Positions 16,083 through 25,670 are shown, counted from the stretch's first letter. The stretch: 64,000 nucleotides of DNA from an uncultured Pelagibacteraceae bacterium (GCA_902576115.1 CACGUE010000001.1:107180-171179); one strand, 5' to 3'. A program made the numbers and translations. Notes: generated by a model not told the origin, from the sequence alone.

Positions 16083-16532
16083 ATGAACCACAACGAACCT
16101 TATAGCGCTGAATATTTAAAAGATATTTTAAGCTCAGTTAAGACAATTGCTATGGTTGGTGCTAGTCCAGATAAAACTAAATTTAGTTATGGTGTGCTAA
16201 GAGTTTTGCATGAAACTGGTTATGACATGATACCTGTAAATCCTAAACCAGGTATAAAGGAAATTAGAAATTTAAAAGTTTATCCAAATTTATCTGCTAT
16301 CGATAGACCTGTTGATATGGTTGAAGTATTTAGAAAATCTGAGGATCTTTATGGAATTGCTGAAGAGGCAATATCAATTGGAGCAAAAGTATTATGGGGA
16401 CAAATAGGTGTAATTAATCATGATGCAGCAAAAATTGCTGAAGATGCAGGTTTAAAAGTAGTTATGAATAGATGTCCAAAAATTGAACTCTTCAGACCAT
16501 TTTGGAAACCGCGACTAGATCTTAAAATTTAA
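16083..16532 (+). CDS. CoA-binding domain protein (YccU-like), copy 1
   Basis: This is a 149-residue Rossmann CoA-binding domain protein. The nucleotide-binding segment is IAMVGASPDKTK near 21-32, followed by YDMIPVNPKPG and VDMVEVFRKSED, then IGAKVLWGQIG and a C-terminal KVVMNRCPKIE. Such YccU-type proteins resemble the CoA-binding half of succinyl-CoA ligases without the catalytic part; their activity is not settled. It starts 2 bp after the ferredoxin and is followed 8 bp later by a paralogue, so the pair looks like a tandem duplication. Confidence 0.9.
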   Translation: MNHNEPYSAEYLKDILSSVKTIAMVGASPDKTKFSYGVLRVLHETGYDMIPVNPKPGIKEIRNLKVYPNLSAIDRPVDMVEVFRKSEDLYGIAEEAISIGAKVLWGQIGVINHDAAKIAEDAGLKVVMNRCPKIELFRPFWKPRLDLKI

Positions 16533-16540
16533 ATCAAATT

Positions 16541-16966
16541 ATGGATACAACACTTTTAGATGAAAAAATAAAAGAACTATATTTAAGTTATAGGACGATA
16601 GCAATTGTCGGAGCAAGCCCAGACTCAAAAAAAACTTCCAATATAATAATGAAATATTTAAGAAATACAGGTTACAAAGTTTTTCCTGTTAATCCAGTAA
16701 CAGATAATAAAATTATACATGGTGAACCAGTTTATAAAAAACTAACGGATATTAAAGATCATGTTGGAATTGTTAATGTTTTTAGACCTAGTGAGGAGGC
16801 TGAGGAAATAGCAAAACAAACAATAGAAATTGGTGCAAATGTATTATGGTTGCAATTAGGAATTCACAACGAAAATGCAGCTAAATTAGTCTCTCAAAAT
16901 AAAATTTATTATATCTCTAATAAATGTATTAAAAACGAATACGATAGATTATTCAAAACTATATAA
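16541..16966 (+). CDS. CoA-binding domain protein (YccU-like), copy 2
   Basis: A 141-residue paralogue of the preceding protein: IAIVGASPDSKKTS, YKVFPVNPV, VGIVNVFRPSEEA, IGANVLWLQLGIHNENAA and a terminal NKCIKNEYDRL. The segment that reads GQIGVINHDAA in copy 1 is LQLGIHNENAA here, so the two have diverged but keep the same core. It is the last gene of the methanethiol-oxidase block before a 66 bp gap. Its function, like that of copy 1, is not known. Confidence 0.9.
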   Translation: MDTTLLDEKIKELYLSYRTIAIVGASPDSKKTSNIIMKYLRNTGYKVFPVNPVTDNKIIHGEPVYKKLTDIKDHVGIVNVFRPSEEAEEIAKQTIEIGANVLWLQLGIHNENAAKLVSQNKIYYISNKCIKNEYDRLFKTI

Positions 16967-17000
16967 TATCAAATTATTAAGTGTGATATTAAGACCTTTT

Positions 17001-17039
17001 ATTTCATTTTAAATTTAAGATAAATTTAAAATATGAAAT
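17001..17039 (+). promoter_or_regulatory. Hairpin covering the start codon of the DUF4864 gene
   Basis: A perfect 12 bp inverted repeat (17006-17017 with 17021-17032, three-base loop) lies immediately before the ATG at 17033. An outer pairing of ATTTCAT (17001-17007) with ATGAAAT (17033-17039) would extend the stem through the start codon with a two-base bulge. No Shine-Dalgarno-like sequence precedes this ATG. In such AT-rich DNA the repeat could be chance, but its position over the start makes a translational control element plausible. Confidence 0.35.
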
Positions 17040-17494
17040 TCAAAATTTTATTTTTTTTAATTACATTTTTTTATTTTAATTCTTCATTTGCCGATGTTTT
17101 AAAACCAAGTGTGAATATAGATCCAAAACAAGTTGTTTTAATTCAATTAAAGGCATTAATGAAAAATGACATTCCATATAAAGATAGAGGGATTGAGCAA
17201 ACATGGGAATTTGCACATCCAAATAATCAAAGGATGACAGGTCCATTAGATAGATTTAAAAGAATGTTAAAAGGGGCTTCATACTCGATGCTGATTGATC
17301 ACAAAGAAAATACAGTAACTGAAATTTACAAATCAAGTGCAATGGCAACTTATGAAGTTGTTGTCTTGGATAAGGACAAACAATATTTTAAATTTAAATG
17401 GAAAGTTGAAAAGAATAATAAAGAAGGCAATCTTTTAGATTGCTGGCTAACAACAGCGGTTTCACAACCAATACCAATGGGATCATCAATATAA
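17033..17494 (+). CDS. Secreted DUF4864-like protein
   Basis: The 153-residue protein begins with a hydrophobic signal peptide (about residues 1-20, ending ...SSFA before DVLKPS). The mature part looks like the DUF4864 fold: VNIDPKQVVLIQLKALMKND, GIEQTWEFAHPNNQRMTGPLDRF, and YSMLIDH; this match is from memory. The predicted location is periplasmic. Its stop codon shares one base with the ATG of a small membrane protein (TAATG). A role is not known. The gene lies between the CoA-binding genes and the DMGDH-ETF block, so it may belong to either transcript. Confidence 0.8.
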   Translation: MKFKILFFLITFFYFNSSFADVLKPSVNIDPKQVVLIQLKALMKNDIPYKDRGIEQTWEFAHPNNQRMTGPLDRFKRMLKGASYSMLIDHKENTVTEIYKSSAMATYEVVVLDKDKQYFKFKWKVEKNNKEGNLLDCWLTTAVSQPIPMGSSI

Positions 17495-17697
17495 TGAAAA
17501 AGCCTCCAATGTATATTAGGTACGCAATTCTAATGTTTATATTATGCTTTCCAACAATTTCATCTACTCAACTTGGGTGGTATTTTTGGGGAAGTGAAGT
17601 TGGGATTAATATTGGCATGGTAGTAGGTACAATTTCCGTTATAGTTGCCGCTTATTTAATGTTCAGAATGGGCTGGCGTGACGCAGATGATGAATAA
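17494..17697 (+). CDS. Small two-helix membrane protein
   Basis: I start this 67-residue protein at 17494 (TAATG overlap with the DUF4864 gene); an upstream in-frame start at 17440 would sit inside that gene. Residues about 6-24 (IRYAILMFILCFPTIS) and 35-57 (INIGMVVGTISVIVAAYLMFR) are hydrophobic, with a GWYFWGSEVG link and a DADDE tail. It has no recognisable family. Coupling to a periplasmic protein suggests that it is a membrane partner, which is inference. Confidence 0.65.
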   Translation: MKKPPMYIRYAILMFILCFPTISSTQLGWYFWGSEVGINIGMVVGTISVIVAAYLMFRMGWRDADDE

Positions 17698-17743
17698 TAG
17701 AATTTTGTTTCGTTAGTAATTAAAATTTAGTAGGAATCTGAGA

Positions 17744-20176
17744 ATGAAATCCAAAGCAAAAGTTGTTGTAGTTGGTGGTGGAGTAGTAGGGGTTAGCGCA
17801 CTCTATCACTTAGCAAAAAAAGGTTGGTCAGATGTTGCTTTAATTGAAAGAAAAGAACTAACATCAGGTTCAACTTGGCATGCAGCGGGCTTATTACCAC
17901 TATTTAATATGAGTTATTCTGTAGGACAACTTCATAAGTATGCTGTCAATTTATATAAAACTTTAGAGGAAGAGACAGGTAAGAATGTAGGTTTCAGCGT
18001 TGTATCAAATATTAGATTAGCAAGCACTAAAGATAGAATGGATGAATACTTTCAATACGCAGGTGTTGCTCAAACAATAGGTGTTGATGTAAAATTTTTA
18101 ACTCCAGACCAAGTTAAGGAAATCTGGCCATTATGTAATACATCAGATTTAGTAGGTGCAATACAACACCCTGAAGATGGATATATTCAACCAGCAGATT
18201 TAACACAAGCTCTTGCTACAGGCGCAAGAAATAGAGGAGCAGAAATTTATAGAAATACAAATGTTGTTGGAATGAAACAAACCAAAGATGGTTGGGTTGT
18301 TGAAACAGATAAAGGATCTATAGAGTGTGAACATATTATTTCTTGTTCAGGAAATTTTGCAAGACAAACTGGAAAGATGGTTGGTTTAGATATTCCAGTA
18401 ATCCCAGTAGAACATCAATACATTGTTACTGAACCTCATCCAGAAATTCAAAAAAGAAAAAAAGATGGACTACCAGAGATGGGAGTTTTAAGAGATAGTG
18501 ATAGCAGATGGTACATGAGAGAAGAAGCAGGTGGATTAATTTTAGGACCATATGAAGATGGAGCACCAGCTTGTTATGTAGATGGACCATCAAAAGATTC
18601 TGAATATGAATTATTTCAGGAAGATTTGGATAGATTGGCTCCACACATTGAAGGTGCAATACATAGAGTCCCTGCGTTTGGAGAGGTAGGAGTTAAGAAA
18701 GTTTATAACGGTGCAATTTGTTATACACCTGATGGTAACCCAATTGTTGGTCCTGCTTGGGGATTGAAAAATTTTTGGATAAATGAAGGTCATAGTTTTG
18801 GTATCACTGCAGCAGGTGGAGCAGGATGGCAACTTGCTGAATGGATTGTAGATGGTGAACCCACAATTGATATGCTTGGTGTTGAACCAAGAAGGTATGG
18901 AGATTATTGCTCTAAATCATATTTAAAAGCTAAAAATGAAGAAGCCTACAGTCACGTTTTCATAACCCACTTTCCTGATGAAGAAAGACCAGCAGCAAGA
19001 CCATTAAGAACAGCGCCATGTTATGACAGAATGAAAAATTTAGGAGCAGTGTTTGGTCAAAAATTTGGATGGGAACGACCTAATTTTTTTGCAACTGATG
19101 GAATGGAGCAAAAAGATGATTGGTCATTTAGAAGATCAAAATGGTTCAATGCAATGGAAAAAGAATGCAAAAATGTAAAAGAAAATGTTGGTCTTTTGGA
19201 TATGACTGCATTTGCAAAATGTAGAATTAAAGGACCTGGTGCTGAGGAATTTTTAGATAATTTAGTTGCAAACAAATTACCAAAAAAAGTTGGAAGAATT
19301 AATTTATGTCATGCTTTAAATACTAAAGGCGGAGTTCATTCTGAATTTACTATTATGAGAGAGTCACATGATAGCTTTTATTTAGTATCAGCAGGAGCTT
19401 TCCAAAGATTAGATCATGATTGGATTTTAAAATGGATGCCTTCAGACGGTTCAGTGCAGTTTGAAAATTTAACTAATAGTAATGGAGTTTTGGTTGTTTC
19501 AGGTCCAAAAGCAAGAGAGTTAATGCAAAGAGTTTCAAAAGATGATTTTTCAAATGAAAACTTTAAATGGCTAAGTGCAAAAATGGTTGATGTAGGGTAC
19601 GCACCAGTAAATGCTATGAGAGTTAATTTTGTTGGTGAATTAGGATGGGAACTTCATCATCCAATTGAATATCAAAATCACATTTTTGATAAACTTATGG
19701 AAGCAGGACAAGATCTTGGACTAAAGCCATATGGTATTAGAGCAATGAATAGTTTGAGAGTAGAAAAATCGTATAAATTGGTTGGAACAGAACTATCAAT
19801 AGAATACTCACCTTATGAAAGTGGTCTTGATAGATTTATACATCCTAATAAAGGAAGTTTTATTGGACTTGAAGCATTAAACAAGTGGAGAGAAAAAGGT
19901 TTTGATAACAAACTTGTTACCTTGGAGGTTCATAATCCAAAAGATGCAGATGTATTAGGCAACAATCCAATTTATGAAAATGGAAGTGTTATAGGAAGAG
20001 CTACAGGAGGAGATTTTGGTTTTAGAATTGGAAAATCATTAGCATTAGGTATGGTTAAACCAGAATTAGCAAATGTTGGACAAAAACTTAAAATTGAAAT
20101 ATTAGGTGAGAAATATGATGCTACAATTTTAGATGAAAGTCCTTACGATCCAGAAAATAATTTATTAAGAGCTTAA
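17744..20176 (+). CDS. Dimethylglycine/sarcosine dehydrogenase-like protein (FAD oxidoreductase-GcvT fusion), copy 1
   Basis: The 810-residue protein is a two-part fusion. Residues about 7-400 form a DAO-type FAD domain with [16 protein letters not shown] and the STWHAAGL motif, where His46 corresponds to the covalent FAD attachment in dimethylglycine/sarcosine dehydrogenases. Residues about 430-800 form a GcvT-like THF-binding domain ([43 protein letters not shown]). The family oxidises N-methyl groups and delivers them as methylene-THF, passing electrons to ETF. It is followed with a one-base overlap by etfB-etfA and then ETF-QO, which supports this role. The exact substrate is unproven. 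A paralogue lies at 31680. Confidence 0.92.
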   Translation: MKSKAKVVVVGGGVVGVSALYHLAKKGWSDVALIERKELTSGSTWHAAGLLPLFNMSYSVGQLHKYAVNLYKTLEEETGKNVGFSVVSNIRLASTKDRMDEYFQYAGVAQTIGVDVKFLTPDQVKEIWPLCNTSDLVGAIQHPEDGYIQPADLTQALATGARNRGAEIYRNTNVVGMKQTKDGWVVETDKGSIECEHIISCSGNFARQTGKMVGLDIPVIPVEHQYIVTEPHPEIQKRKKDGLPEMGVLRDSDSRWYMREEAGGLILGPYEDGAPACYVDGPSKDSEYELFQEDLDRLAPHIEGAIHRVPAFGEVGVKKVYNGAICYTPDGNPIVGPAWGLKNFWINEGHSFGITAAGGAGWQLAEWIVDGEPTIDMLGVEPRRYGDYCSKSYLKAKNEEAYSHVFITHFPDEERPAARPLRTAPCYDRMKNLGAVFGQKFGWERPNFFATDGMEQKDDWSFRRSKWFNAMEKECKNVKENVGLLDMTAFAKCRIKGPGAEEFLDNLVANKLPKKVGRINLCHALNTKGGVHSEFTIMRESHDSFYLVSAGAFQRLDHDWILKWMPSDGSVQFENLTNSNGVLVVSGPKARELMQRVSKDDFSNENFKWLSAKMVDVGYAPVNAMRVNFVGELGWELHHPIEYQNHIFDKLMEAGQDLGLKPYGIRAMNSLRVEKSYKLVGTELSIEYSPYESGLDRFIHPNKGSFIGLEALNKWREKGFDNKLVTLEVHNPKDADVLGNNPIYENGSVIGRATGGDFGFRIGKSLALGMVKPELANVGQKLKIEILGEKYDATILDESPYDPENNLLRA

Positions 20177-20925
20177 TGAAAATATTAGTCGCAGTTAAAA
20201 GAGTTATTGATTACAACGTTCAAATAAGAGTTAAAGAAGATGGTTCTGGTGTTGTTACTGACAACGTTAAAATGTCAACAAATCCACCAGATGATAATGC
20301 AATAGAAGAAGCAGTAAAAATTAAAGAGGCTGGCAAAGCTAAAGAAATAGTTGCAATTACAATCGGTGAAGAAAAAGCTCAAGAAACTGTTAGAAAAGCA
20401 TTAGCTGTCGGAGCGGATAGGGGAATACATGTCAAAGTTGATAATGTGATTGAGCCATTAGCAGTTTCAAAAATTTTGAAAAAAATTGTAGAAAAAGAAA
20501 ATCCTGATTTGGTATTTATGGGAAAACAAGCAATTGACGATGATTGTAATCAAACTGGTCAGATGCTTGCAGCTTTATTAAATTGGCCTCAAGCAACTTT
20601 TGCATCGAAAATTGAAGTTAAAGATAATGCATTAGAAGTAACTCGTGAAATTGATGAAGGTTTAGAAACTATTGAAGTAAATGTTCCAGCTATTGTTACA
20701 TGTGATTTAAGACTAAATGAACCAAGATATGCTTCGCTTCCAAATATTATGAAAGCGAAGAAAAAACCAATAGAACAGTTAAATGCTTCAGATTTAGGAG
20801 TTGATATTAATCCTAGAATCGAACAAATTAAAGTTGAAGAGCCACCAAAAAGAAAAGCTGGAATAAAAGTCGCTAGTGTAGAAGAATTAGTGCAAAAATT
20901 AAAAAATGAGGCTAAGGTAATTTAA
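20176..20925 (+). CDS. etfB: Electron transfer flavoprotein beta subunit EtfB
   Basis: EtfB forms the soluble electron carrier with EtfA, taking electrons from flavin dehydrogenases to ETF-QO. The 249-residue protein begins [18 protein letters not shown] and has [12 protein letters not shown] near 38-48, [10 protein letters not shown] near 87 and [17 protein letters not shown] near 115-130, all typical EtfB. The start overlaps the stop of the DMGDH-like gene (TAATG), and etfA begins one base after its stop, so the electron acceptor is made alongside the donor. Confidence 0.97.
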   Translation: MKILVAVKRVIDYNVQIRVKEDGSGVVTDNVKMSTNPPDDNAIEEAVKIKEAGKAKEIVAITIGEEKAQETVRKALAVGADRGIHVKVDNVIEPLAVSKILKKIVEKENPDLVFMGKQAIDDDCNQTGQMLAALLNWPQATFASKIEVKDNALEVTREIDEGLETIEVNVPAIVTCDLRLNEPRYASLPNIMKAKKKPIEQLNASDLGVDINPRIEQIKVEEPPKRKAGIKVASVEELVQKLKNEAKVI

Positions 20926-21879
20926 ATGTCAGTATTATTAATTGCAGAACATAATAATAAAGAGGTTAGACCATTTACCTATAATGCTATAACTGCAGCT
21001 TCTCAAATAAATGAGGATCTTCATGTTTTGGTTTTAGGTCATCAAGCTGATGATGTTGCAAAATCTTTATCTGAAGTTCCAAATGTAAAAAAAGTTATTC
21101 ATGTCGATAATGAGATTTACGAAAACTATATCGCAGAAAATTATACATCAGCAATAATTAAGCATGCAGAAAGTTATTCACATATTGTAAGCTCAGCAAA
21201 TACATTTGGCAAAAATTTAATGCCAAGAATCGCAGCATTACTAGATACTTCGCAAGTGAGCGATATAATTAAAGTTATTTCTGAGGATACTTTTTTAAGA
21301 CCAATTTATGCAGGAAATGCTTTTGCTACGGTTAAAAGTAATGACAAAAAAAAATGTGTTACTATTAGACCGACGTCGTTTGACCCTGCCGATAAGAGTG
21401 GTGGATCTGCTGAAATTACAAAATCTGATCCAGCAGAAGCTAGTTCATCAACTAAATTTCTAAAGAAAGAAGAAGTTAAGTCAGACAGACCAGAGCTTGG
21501 AACAGCTAGAATAGTTATTTCTGGTGGCAGAGGAATGCAAAATGGCGAAAATTTCAAATTAATAAGTGATATTGCGGATAAACTTAATGCAGCAATTGGT
21601 GCATCAAGAGCAGCAGTTGATGCTGGTTATATTACGAATGATCATCAAGTAGGACAAACGGGTAAAGTTGTGGTTCCAGATTTATATATTGCAGTAGGAA
21701 TCTCAGGCGCAATACAGCACTTAGCAGGAATGAAAGAAAGCAAAGTTATTGTAGCTATAAATAAAGACGGCGAAGCTCCAATTTTTAGTGTCGCAGATTA
21801 TGGATTAGAAGCAGATCTTTTTGAAGCGCTTCCTCAGTTTTTGTCAGAATTGAACAAATTAAACACTATACAAAAATAG
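20926..21879 (+). CDS. etfA: Electron transfer flavoprotein alpha subunit EtfA
   Basis: EtfA carries the FAD of the ETF heterodimer. The 317-residue protein has an adenine-binding-like N-terminal domain and the C-terminal FAD domain with signatures VVISGGRGM near 199, [14 protein letters not shown] near 222-235, QVGQTGKVV near 240, and [17 protein letters not shown] near 255-271, followed by [17 protein letters not shown]. These match standard bacterial EtfA. It sits between etfB and ETF-QO, so the three form an electron-transfer operon serving the upstream dehydrogenase. Confidence 0.97.
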   Translation: MSVLLIAEHNNKEVRPFTYNAITAASQINEDLHVLVLGHQADDVAKSLSEVPNVKKVIHVDNEIYENYIAENYTSAIIKHAESYSHIVSSANTFGKNLMPRIAALLDTSQVSDIIKVISEDTFLRPIYAGNAFATVKSNDKKKCVTIRPTSFDPADKSGGSAEITKSDPAEASSSTKFLKKEEVKSDRPELGTARIVISGGRGMQNGENFKLISDIADKLNAAIGASRAAVDAGYITNDHQVGQTGKVVVPDLYIAVGISGAIQHLAGMKESKVIVAINKDGEAPIFSVADYGLEADLFEALPQFLSELNKLNTIQK

Positions 21880-21903
21880 CAAATACTGTAAGAAATTATC
21901 ATT

Positions 21904-23523
21904 ATGTCCAGGGAAGTGATGGAATACGATGTTGTCATCGTAGGTGGCGGACCATCAGGACTTTCAACTGCAATTAAATTAAAGCAGTTAAATCCAGATA
22001 TTAATGTCTGCCTTTTAGAAAAAGCATCTGAGATAGGTGCACATATTTTGTCAGGGAACGTGTTTGAAACACGTGCTTTAGATGAACTAATACCTAATTG
22101 GAAAGAACTAAATGCTCCAATTAAAACAAAAGTTACAAAAGAAAAATTTTTATTTTTAGGAAAACAAAAATCATTAAGTTGGCCAACATGGTTACTTCCT
22201 AAGGTTCAACAAAATCATAACAATTATATTATAAGTCTTGCAAATCTTTGTAGATGGTTAGCAGAGCAGGCTGAGGGATTAGGAGTTGAAATATTCCCAG
22301 GATTTCCAGCAAGTGAAGTTTTATATAATGACGATGGATCAGTTAAAGGTATTGCAACCCAAGATATGGGTATCGATAAAGAGGGAAATAAGAAAGATAC
22401 TTATGAACCTGGAATGGAATTGCATGCAAAAGTTACAGTATTTGCAGAAGGATGCAGAGGTCACTTAGGAAAAGAATTAATTAAGAAGTTTGAGTTGGAT
22501 AAAGGTAAAAATCCTCAACAATATGGAATTGGTTTTAAAGAAATTTGGGAGATAGATGAAAAAAATCATACAGAAGGTTTAGTAATGCATACTGCTGGAT
22601 GGCCTTTAGACAATAACACCTACGGTGGAAGTTTTATGTATCATGCAGAAAATAAACAAGTTTTTCTTGGTTACGTAATTGGATTAGATTACCAAAATCC
22701 TCATCTCTCACCTTTCGATGAATTCCAAAGATTTAAAACTCATCCAGATATAAAAAAAATAGTTGAAGGTGGAAAAAGAATTTCTTATGGCGCAAGAGCT
22801 TTAATTGAGGGAGGTATACAGAGTTTACCTCAGATGTTTATGCCAGGTGCTTTGTTAGTTGGATGTGATGCGGGAACATTAAATATGCCTAAAATAAAAG
22901 GGTCTCATACTGCAATGAAAAGTGGAATGATAGCTGCTGAAACAATTTATGGGCATCTTACAAAAAATATAAATTTATCTACATATGAACAAAAATTTAA
23001 AGAAAGTTGGGTTTACAAAGAATTATATGAGGCGAGAAATGTAAAACCAAGTTTCTCTTGGGGTTTAATTCTAGGTATATTATTTACTGGAATTGACCAG
23101 ATTTTATTTAGAGGAAAGCTTCCTTTCACATTAAAGCATAAACACGCTGATCATGAAGCTTTAAAACCAGCAAATAAAATGCCAAAAATTGATTATCCTA
23201 AGCCTGATAACGTTATTACATTTGATAAAACTAGTTCGGTTTATTTAACGGGTACAATTCATGATGATAATCAACCAGTACATTTAAAACTTAAAGATCC
23301 AGATTTGCCTATAAAATATACTTTAGAGAAATTTGATGAGCCCGCACAAAGATATTGTCCAGCAGGAGTTTATGAAGTTCAAGAAGTAAATTCTGTTCAA
23401 AAATTTGTAATCAATGCTCAAAATTGCATACATTGTAAAACTTGTGATATTAAAGAGCCATCTCAAAATATTACTTGGGTCACTCCAGAAGGTGGGGGTG
23501 GACCTAAATATGGAAATATGTAG
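21904..23523 (+). CDS. Electron transfer flavoprotein-ubiquinone oxidoreductase
   Basis: ETF-QO takes electrons from ETF and reduces ubiquinone at the membrane. The 539-residue protein has the FAD motif VVIVGGGPSGLSTAI near 10-24, IGAHILSGNV near 45, GCDAGTLNMPKIKGSHTAMKSG near 320-340, and the C-terminal [4Fe-4S] site with PAGVYEV, then CIHCKTCDIKEP and TWVTPEGGGGPKY. All domains are complete and length matches the family. It starts 24 bp after etfA. It completes the path from methylated-amine oxidation to the respiratory chain. Confidence 0.97.
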   Translation: MSREVMEYDVVIVGGGPSGLSTAIKLKQLNPDINVCLLEKASEIGAHILSGNVFETRALDELIPNWKELNAPIKTKVTKEKFLFLGKQKSLSWPTWLLPKVQQNHNNYIISLANLCRWLAEQAEGLGVEIFPGFPASEVLYNDDGSVKGIATQDMGIDKEGNKKDTYEPGMELHAKVTVFAEGCRGHLGKELIKKFELDKGKNPQQYGIGFKEIWEIDEKNHTEGLVMHTAGWPLDNNTYGGSFMYHAENKQVFLGYVIGLDYQNPHLSPFDEFQRFKTHPDIKKIVEGGKRISYGARALIEGGIQSLPQMFMPGALLVGCDAGTLNMPKIKGSHTAMKSGMIAAETIYGHLTKNINLSTYEQKFKESWVYKELYEARNVKPSFSWGLILGILFTGIDQILFRGKLPFTLKHKHADHEALKPANKMPKIDYPKPDNVITFDKTSSVYLTGTIHDDNQPVHLKLKDPDLPIKYTLEKFDEPAQRYCPAGVYEVQEVNSVQKFVINAQNCIHCKTCDIKEPSQNITWVTPEGGGGPKYGNM

Positions 23524-23898
23524 TTAGGATAAATCGATTGCAAACTTTTTTAAAGTTTCAATTGGAATAAGTTTCAAAGTGTTTTTATGAGTTTTCTTTA
23601 AATAAATTGGACATCCTTTTCCCGCTTCTAAAGCTCTAGCATACCAACCTGCACACACACACCAACTATCTCCATCTTTTAAACCCGGAAAACCAAACTC
23701 AGGATGAGGTGTAATTAAATCATTGCCTGCTTCTTTACACCATTCTAAAAATTCAGTGTTTACTTTTGCACAAACAGTGTGCACACCATGATCATTTTCA
23801 TCTGTATTGCAACATCCGTCTCTATACCATCCTGTTAAAGGATCATTTGAACATAACTCTAAGTCTTCGTCTAAAACGTTTTTTTGTTTATCAGCCAT
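23524..23898 (-). CDS. DUF2237-family protein
   Basis: The 124-residue protein has the cysteine-rich pattern of DUF2237: GWYRDGCCNT, GVHTVCAKV, FGFPGLKDGDSWCVCAGWYARAL and GKGCPIYL. It is conserved in many bacteria, and the function is not established. It is the last gene of a minus-strand run hisI, 2OG oxygenase, this gene; its start overlaps the end of the oxygenase gene by 8 bases. Its stop abuts the stop of ETF-QO from the opposite strand. Confidence 0.9.
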   Translation of the reverse strand: MADKQKNVLDEDLELCSNDPLTGWYRDGCCNTDENDHGVHTVCAKVNTEFLEWCKEAGNDLITPHPEFGFPGLKDGDSWCVCAGWYARALEAGKGCPIYLKKTHKNTLKLIPIETLKKFAIDLS

Positions 23899-24499
23899 GA
23901 AACAATCTTGTTAATTTTTTATCAATATCTATGTTAAAAGAAAATGATCTTCTTTCACCATCAGATTTAAATGGATATGCAGTATGCATTAAATTATTTG
24001 GGAATAAGATAAGATCACCAACTCTTGGTTTATGATTAAATATAGAATTATTTAAAAAAGATTTAGAACCATAAATAAAATCAATTGTTCCGTTAGTTTT
24101 AATTTTTTTATGTCCCTTTGTTAAATTGTTTGGAATTTTTAAATAACCAACTCCAGAAACATTGCCATCATGAAAATGTACAGGGTTATAATCATTTTTA
24201 AATTGTCTTACGACCCATAAATTCTTAATTTTAATATTTTTTGACTTCTTATTAAGATTTTTTTTTAAATATTGATTTACACTTTTAAAAATAAAACTTT
24301 TTAAATTTTTTTTAATAAATTTATTTTTTAATTCAATTTCTTGCTCAACTTGACCTACTAACTTTTTTGAGTAGTCATTTGATTTCAATTTTTTTTTATC
24401 TTTGATAATACTTTCAACTTCATCATTAATTTTTTTTACCAAATTTAATGGAATTTTAACAACAGCAATTTTTGGTCCAAACGGACTTAAAACTTTCAT
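23891..24499 (-). CDS. Putative 2-oxoglutarate/Fe(II) oxygenase
   Basis: I start at 24499, because the longer frame from 24577 would run through the end of hisI, and the shorter start gives an N-terminus MKVLSPFGPKIAVV typical of this family. The 202-residue protein has the iron ligands in PVHFHDGNVSGVGYL (His-x-His-x or His-x-Asp: HFHD near residue 124) and the distal His in LILFPNNLMHTAYPF, followed by Arg in GERRSFSFN for 2OG binding. It looks like the 'putative 2OG-Fe(II) oxygenase' group (PF13759-like). It follows hisI by 7 bp. The substrate is unknown. Confidence 0.8.
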   Translation of the reverse strand: MKVLSPFGPKIAVVKIPLNLVKKINDEVESIIKDKKKLKSNDYSKKLVGQVEQEIELKNKFIKKNLKSFIFKSVNQYLKKNLNKKSKNIKIKNLWVVRQFKNDYNPVHFHDGNVSGVGYLKIPNNLTKGHKKIKTNGTIDFIYGSKSFLNNSIFNHKPRVGDLILFPNNLMHTAYPFKSDGERRSFSFNIDIDKKLTRLFHG

Positions 24500-24506
24500 T
24501 AATTTT

Positions 24507-24995
24507 TTATATTTTTGTTGGATTAGGTTGTCCTTTATAAACAACCTCTGGATCAAATTTTTTTTCTTCTTCTTCAAATTTCATTTCGATTTGTCTTGCA
24601 TTATCAATTTTACCCAAAGGAACAGATCTGTAAAAACAGGATCTGTACCCAACGTGGCAACTAGAACCTTCGCCAATATCTACAGTCATCCACACTGCAT
24701 CTTGATCATCATCAATTCGAATCTCTTTTACTTTTTGAACAAACCCACTTGTTTTTCCTTTATGCCAAATTGATTGCCTTGATCTGCTCCAGTAATGTGC
24801 TTCTTTGGTTTCAATAGTTAACTTGAAGGCTTCGACATTCATATACCCATGCATTAATATTTCTTTTGTTTTTGAGCATGTTGTAATGACTGGAATCAAT
24901 CCATCATTGTCGAATTTAGGAGATAAAAGCTTGCCTTCTTCTATTTCTGCTACATTTTCTCTTTTTTTAAACATATATGTGGAATTATCTAACAT
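24507..24995 (-). CDS. hisI: Phosphoribosyl-AMP cyclohydrolase HisI
   Basis: HisI opens the purine ring of phosphoribosyl-AMP in histidine synthesis. The 162-residue protein has the family's signature in order: MHGYMNVEAFKLTIET, AHYWSRSRQSIWHKGKTSG, the metal site IDDDQDAVWMTVDIGEGSSCHVGYRSCFYR. The zinc and magnesium ligands (Cys residues in the last segment and Asp residues in DDDQD) are visible. It is monofunctional, with no HisE part. It lies at the start of a minus-strand run and is divergent from folE, which encodes a similar type of ring-opening enzyme. Confidence 0.95.
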   Translation of the reverse strand: MLDNSTYMFKKRENVAEIEEGKLLSPKFDNDGLIPVITTCSKTKEILMHGYMNVEAFKLTIETKEAHYWSRSRQSIWHKGKTSGFVQKVKEIRIDDDQDAVWMTVDIGEGSSCHVGYRSCFYRSVPLGKIDNARQIEMKFEEEEKKFDPEVVYKGQPNPTKI

Positions 24996-25052
24996 AATAA
25001 TAAATATAATAAATATTTTAAAATTAAGGTTTTATATATATAAAAGCACGTC

Positions 25053-25655
25053 ATGAAATTAGTAAAAAACGAAAACGAAAAAAAAATTAACGAAGTAACA
25101 GACAAGGAAGCTGAAGAAGCTTTCGTTAAAATTCTTAAGTGGTTAGGTGAAGATCCTACCAGAGAAGGTTTATTGGAAACTCCAAAAAGAGTAACAAAAG
25201 CATTTAAAGAATATTTCAAGGGATACAAAGAAGATCCTAAAGCAGTTTTAGATAAAACATTTGGTGATGTTGAAGGCTATAGCGATATGGTTGTTCAAAA
25301 AAATATTTCAGTTCAAAGTCATTGCGAACATCACATGGCACCAATTATAGGAATTGCTCATGTAGCATATATTCCAAATCAAAGAGTTGTAGGATTAAGT
25401 AAAATAGCAAGAGTAGTAGAAGTATTCTCTAAAAGATTACAAACACAAGAAAGATTAACTGTTCAGATCGCTAATACTTTAATGGAGTCGTTGGATGCAA
25501 AAGGAGTTGCGGTAACAATAGATTCAACTCATCAGTGTATGACTATGAGAGGTATAAAAAAAGAGCAAGCTACCACAGTTACAAATTTTTATCTTGGACA
25601 GTTTAAAGACGATTTAAGTTATCAAAATAGATATTTGCGATTTATTGCAAAATAA
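25053..25655 (+). CDS. folE: GTP cyclohydrolase I FolE
   Basis: FolE converts GTP to dihydroneopterin triphosphate, the first step of folate synthesis. The 200-residue protein has the zinc ligands in SVQSHCEHHMAPIIG (Cys and His near 91-96) and TIDSTHQCMTMRG near 162-174, plus GLSKIARVVEVFSKRLQTQERLT. The length is normal. The 57 bp gap to the divergent hisI gene holds a short AT-rich region that must carry both promoters. Since many genes here need THF, a folate gene is in keeping with its neighbours. acuI-like begins 15 bp downstream. Confidence 0.97.
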   Translation: MKLVKNENEKKINEVTDKEAEEAFVKILKWLGEDPTREGLLETPKRVTKAFKEYFKGYKEDPKAVLDKTFGDVEGYSDMVVQKNISVQSHCEHHMAPIIGIAHVAYIPNQRVVGLSKIARVVEVFSKRLQTQERLTVQIANTLMESLDAKGVAVTIDSTHQCMTMRGIKKEQATTVTNFYLGQFKDDLSYQNRYLRFIAK

Positions 25656-25670
25656 TATTTACTGATAAAC

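Noticed and set aside
24500..24577. N-terminal extension of the 2OG oxygenase
   Set aside because: It would overlap the hisI coding end by 71 bases; the shorter start at 24499 fits the family start.
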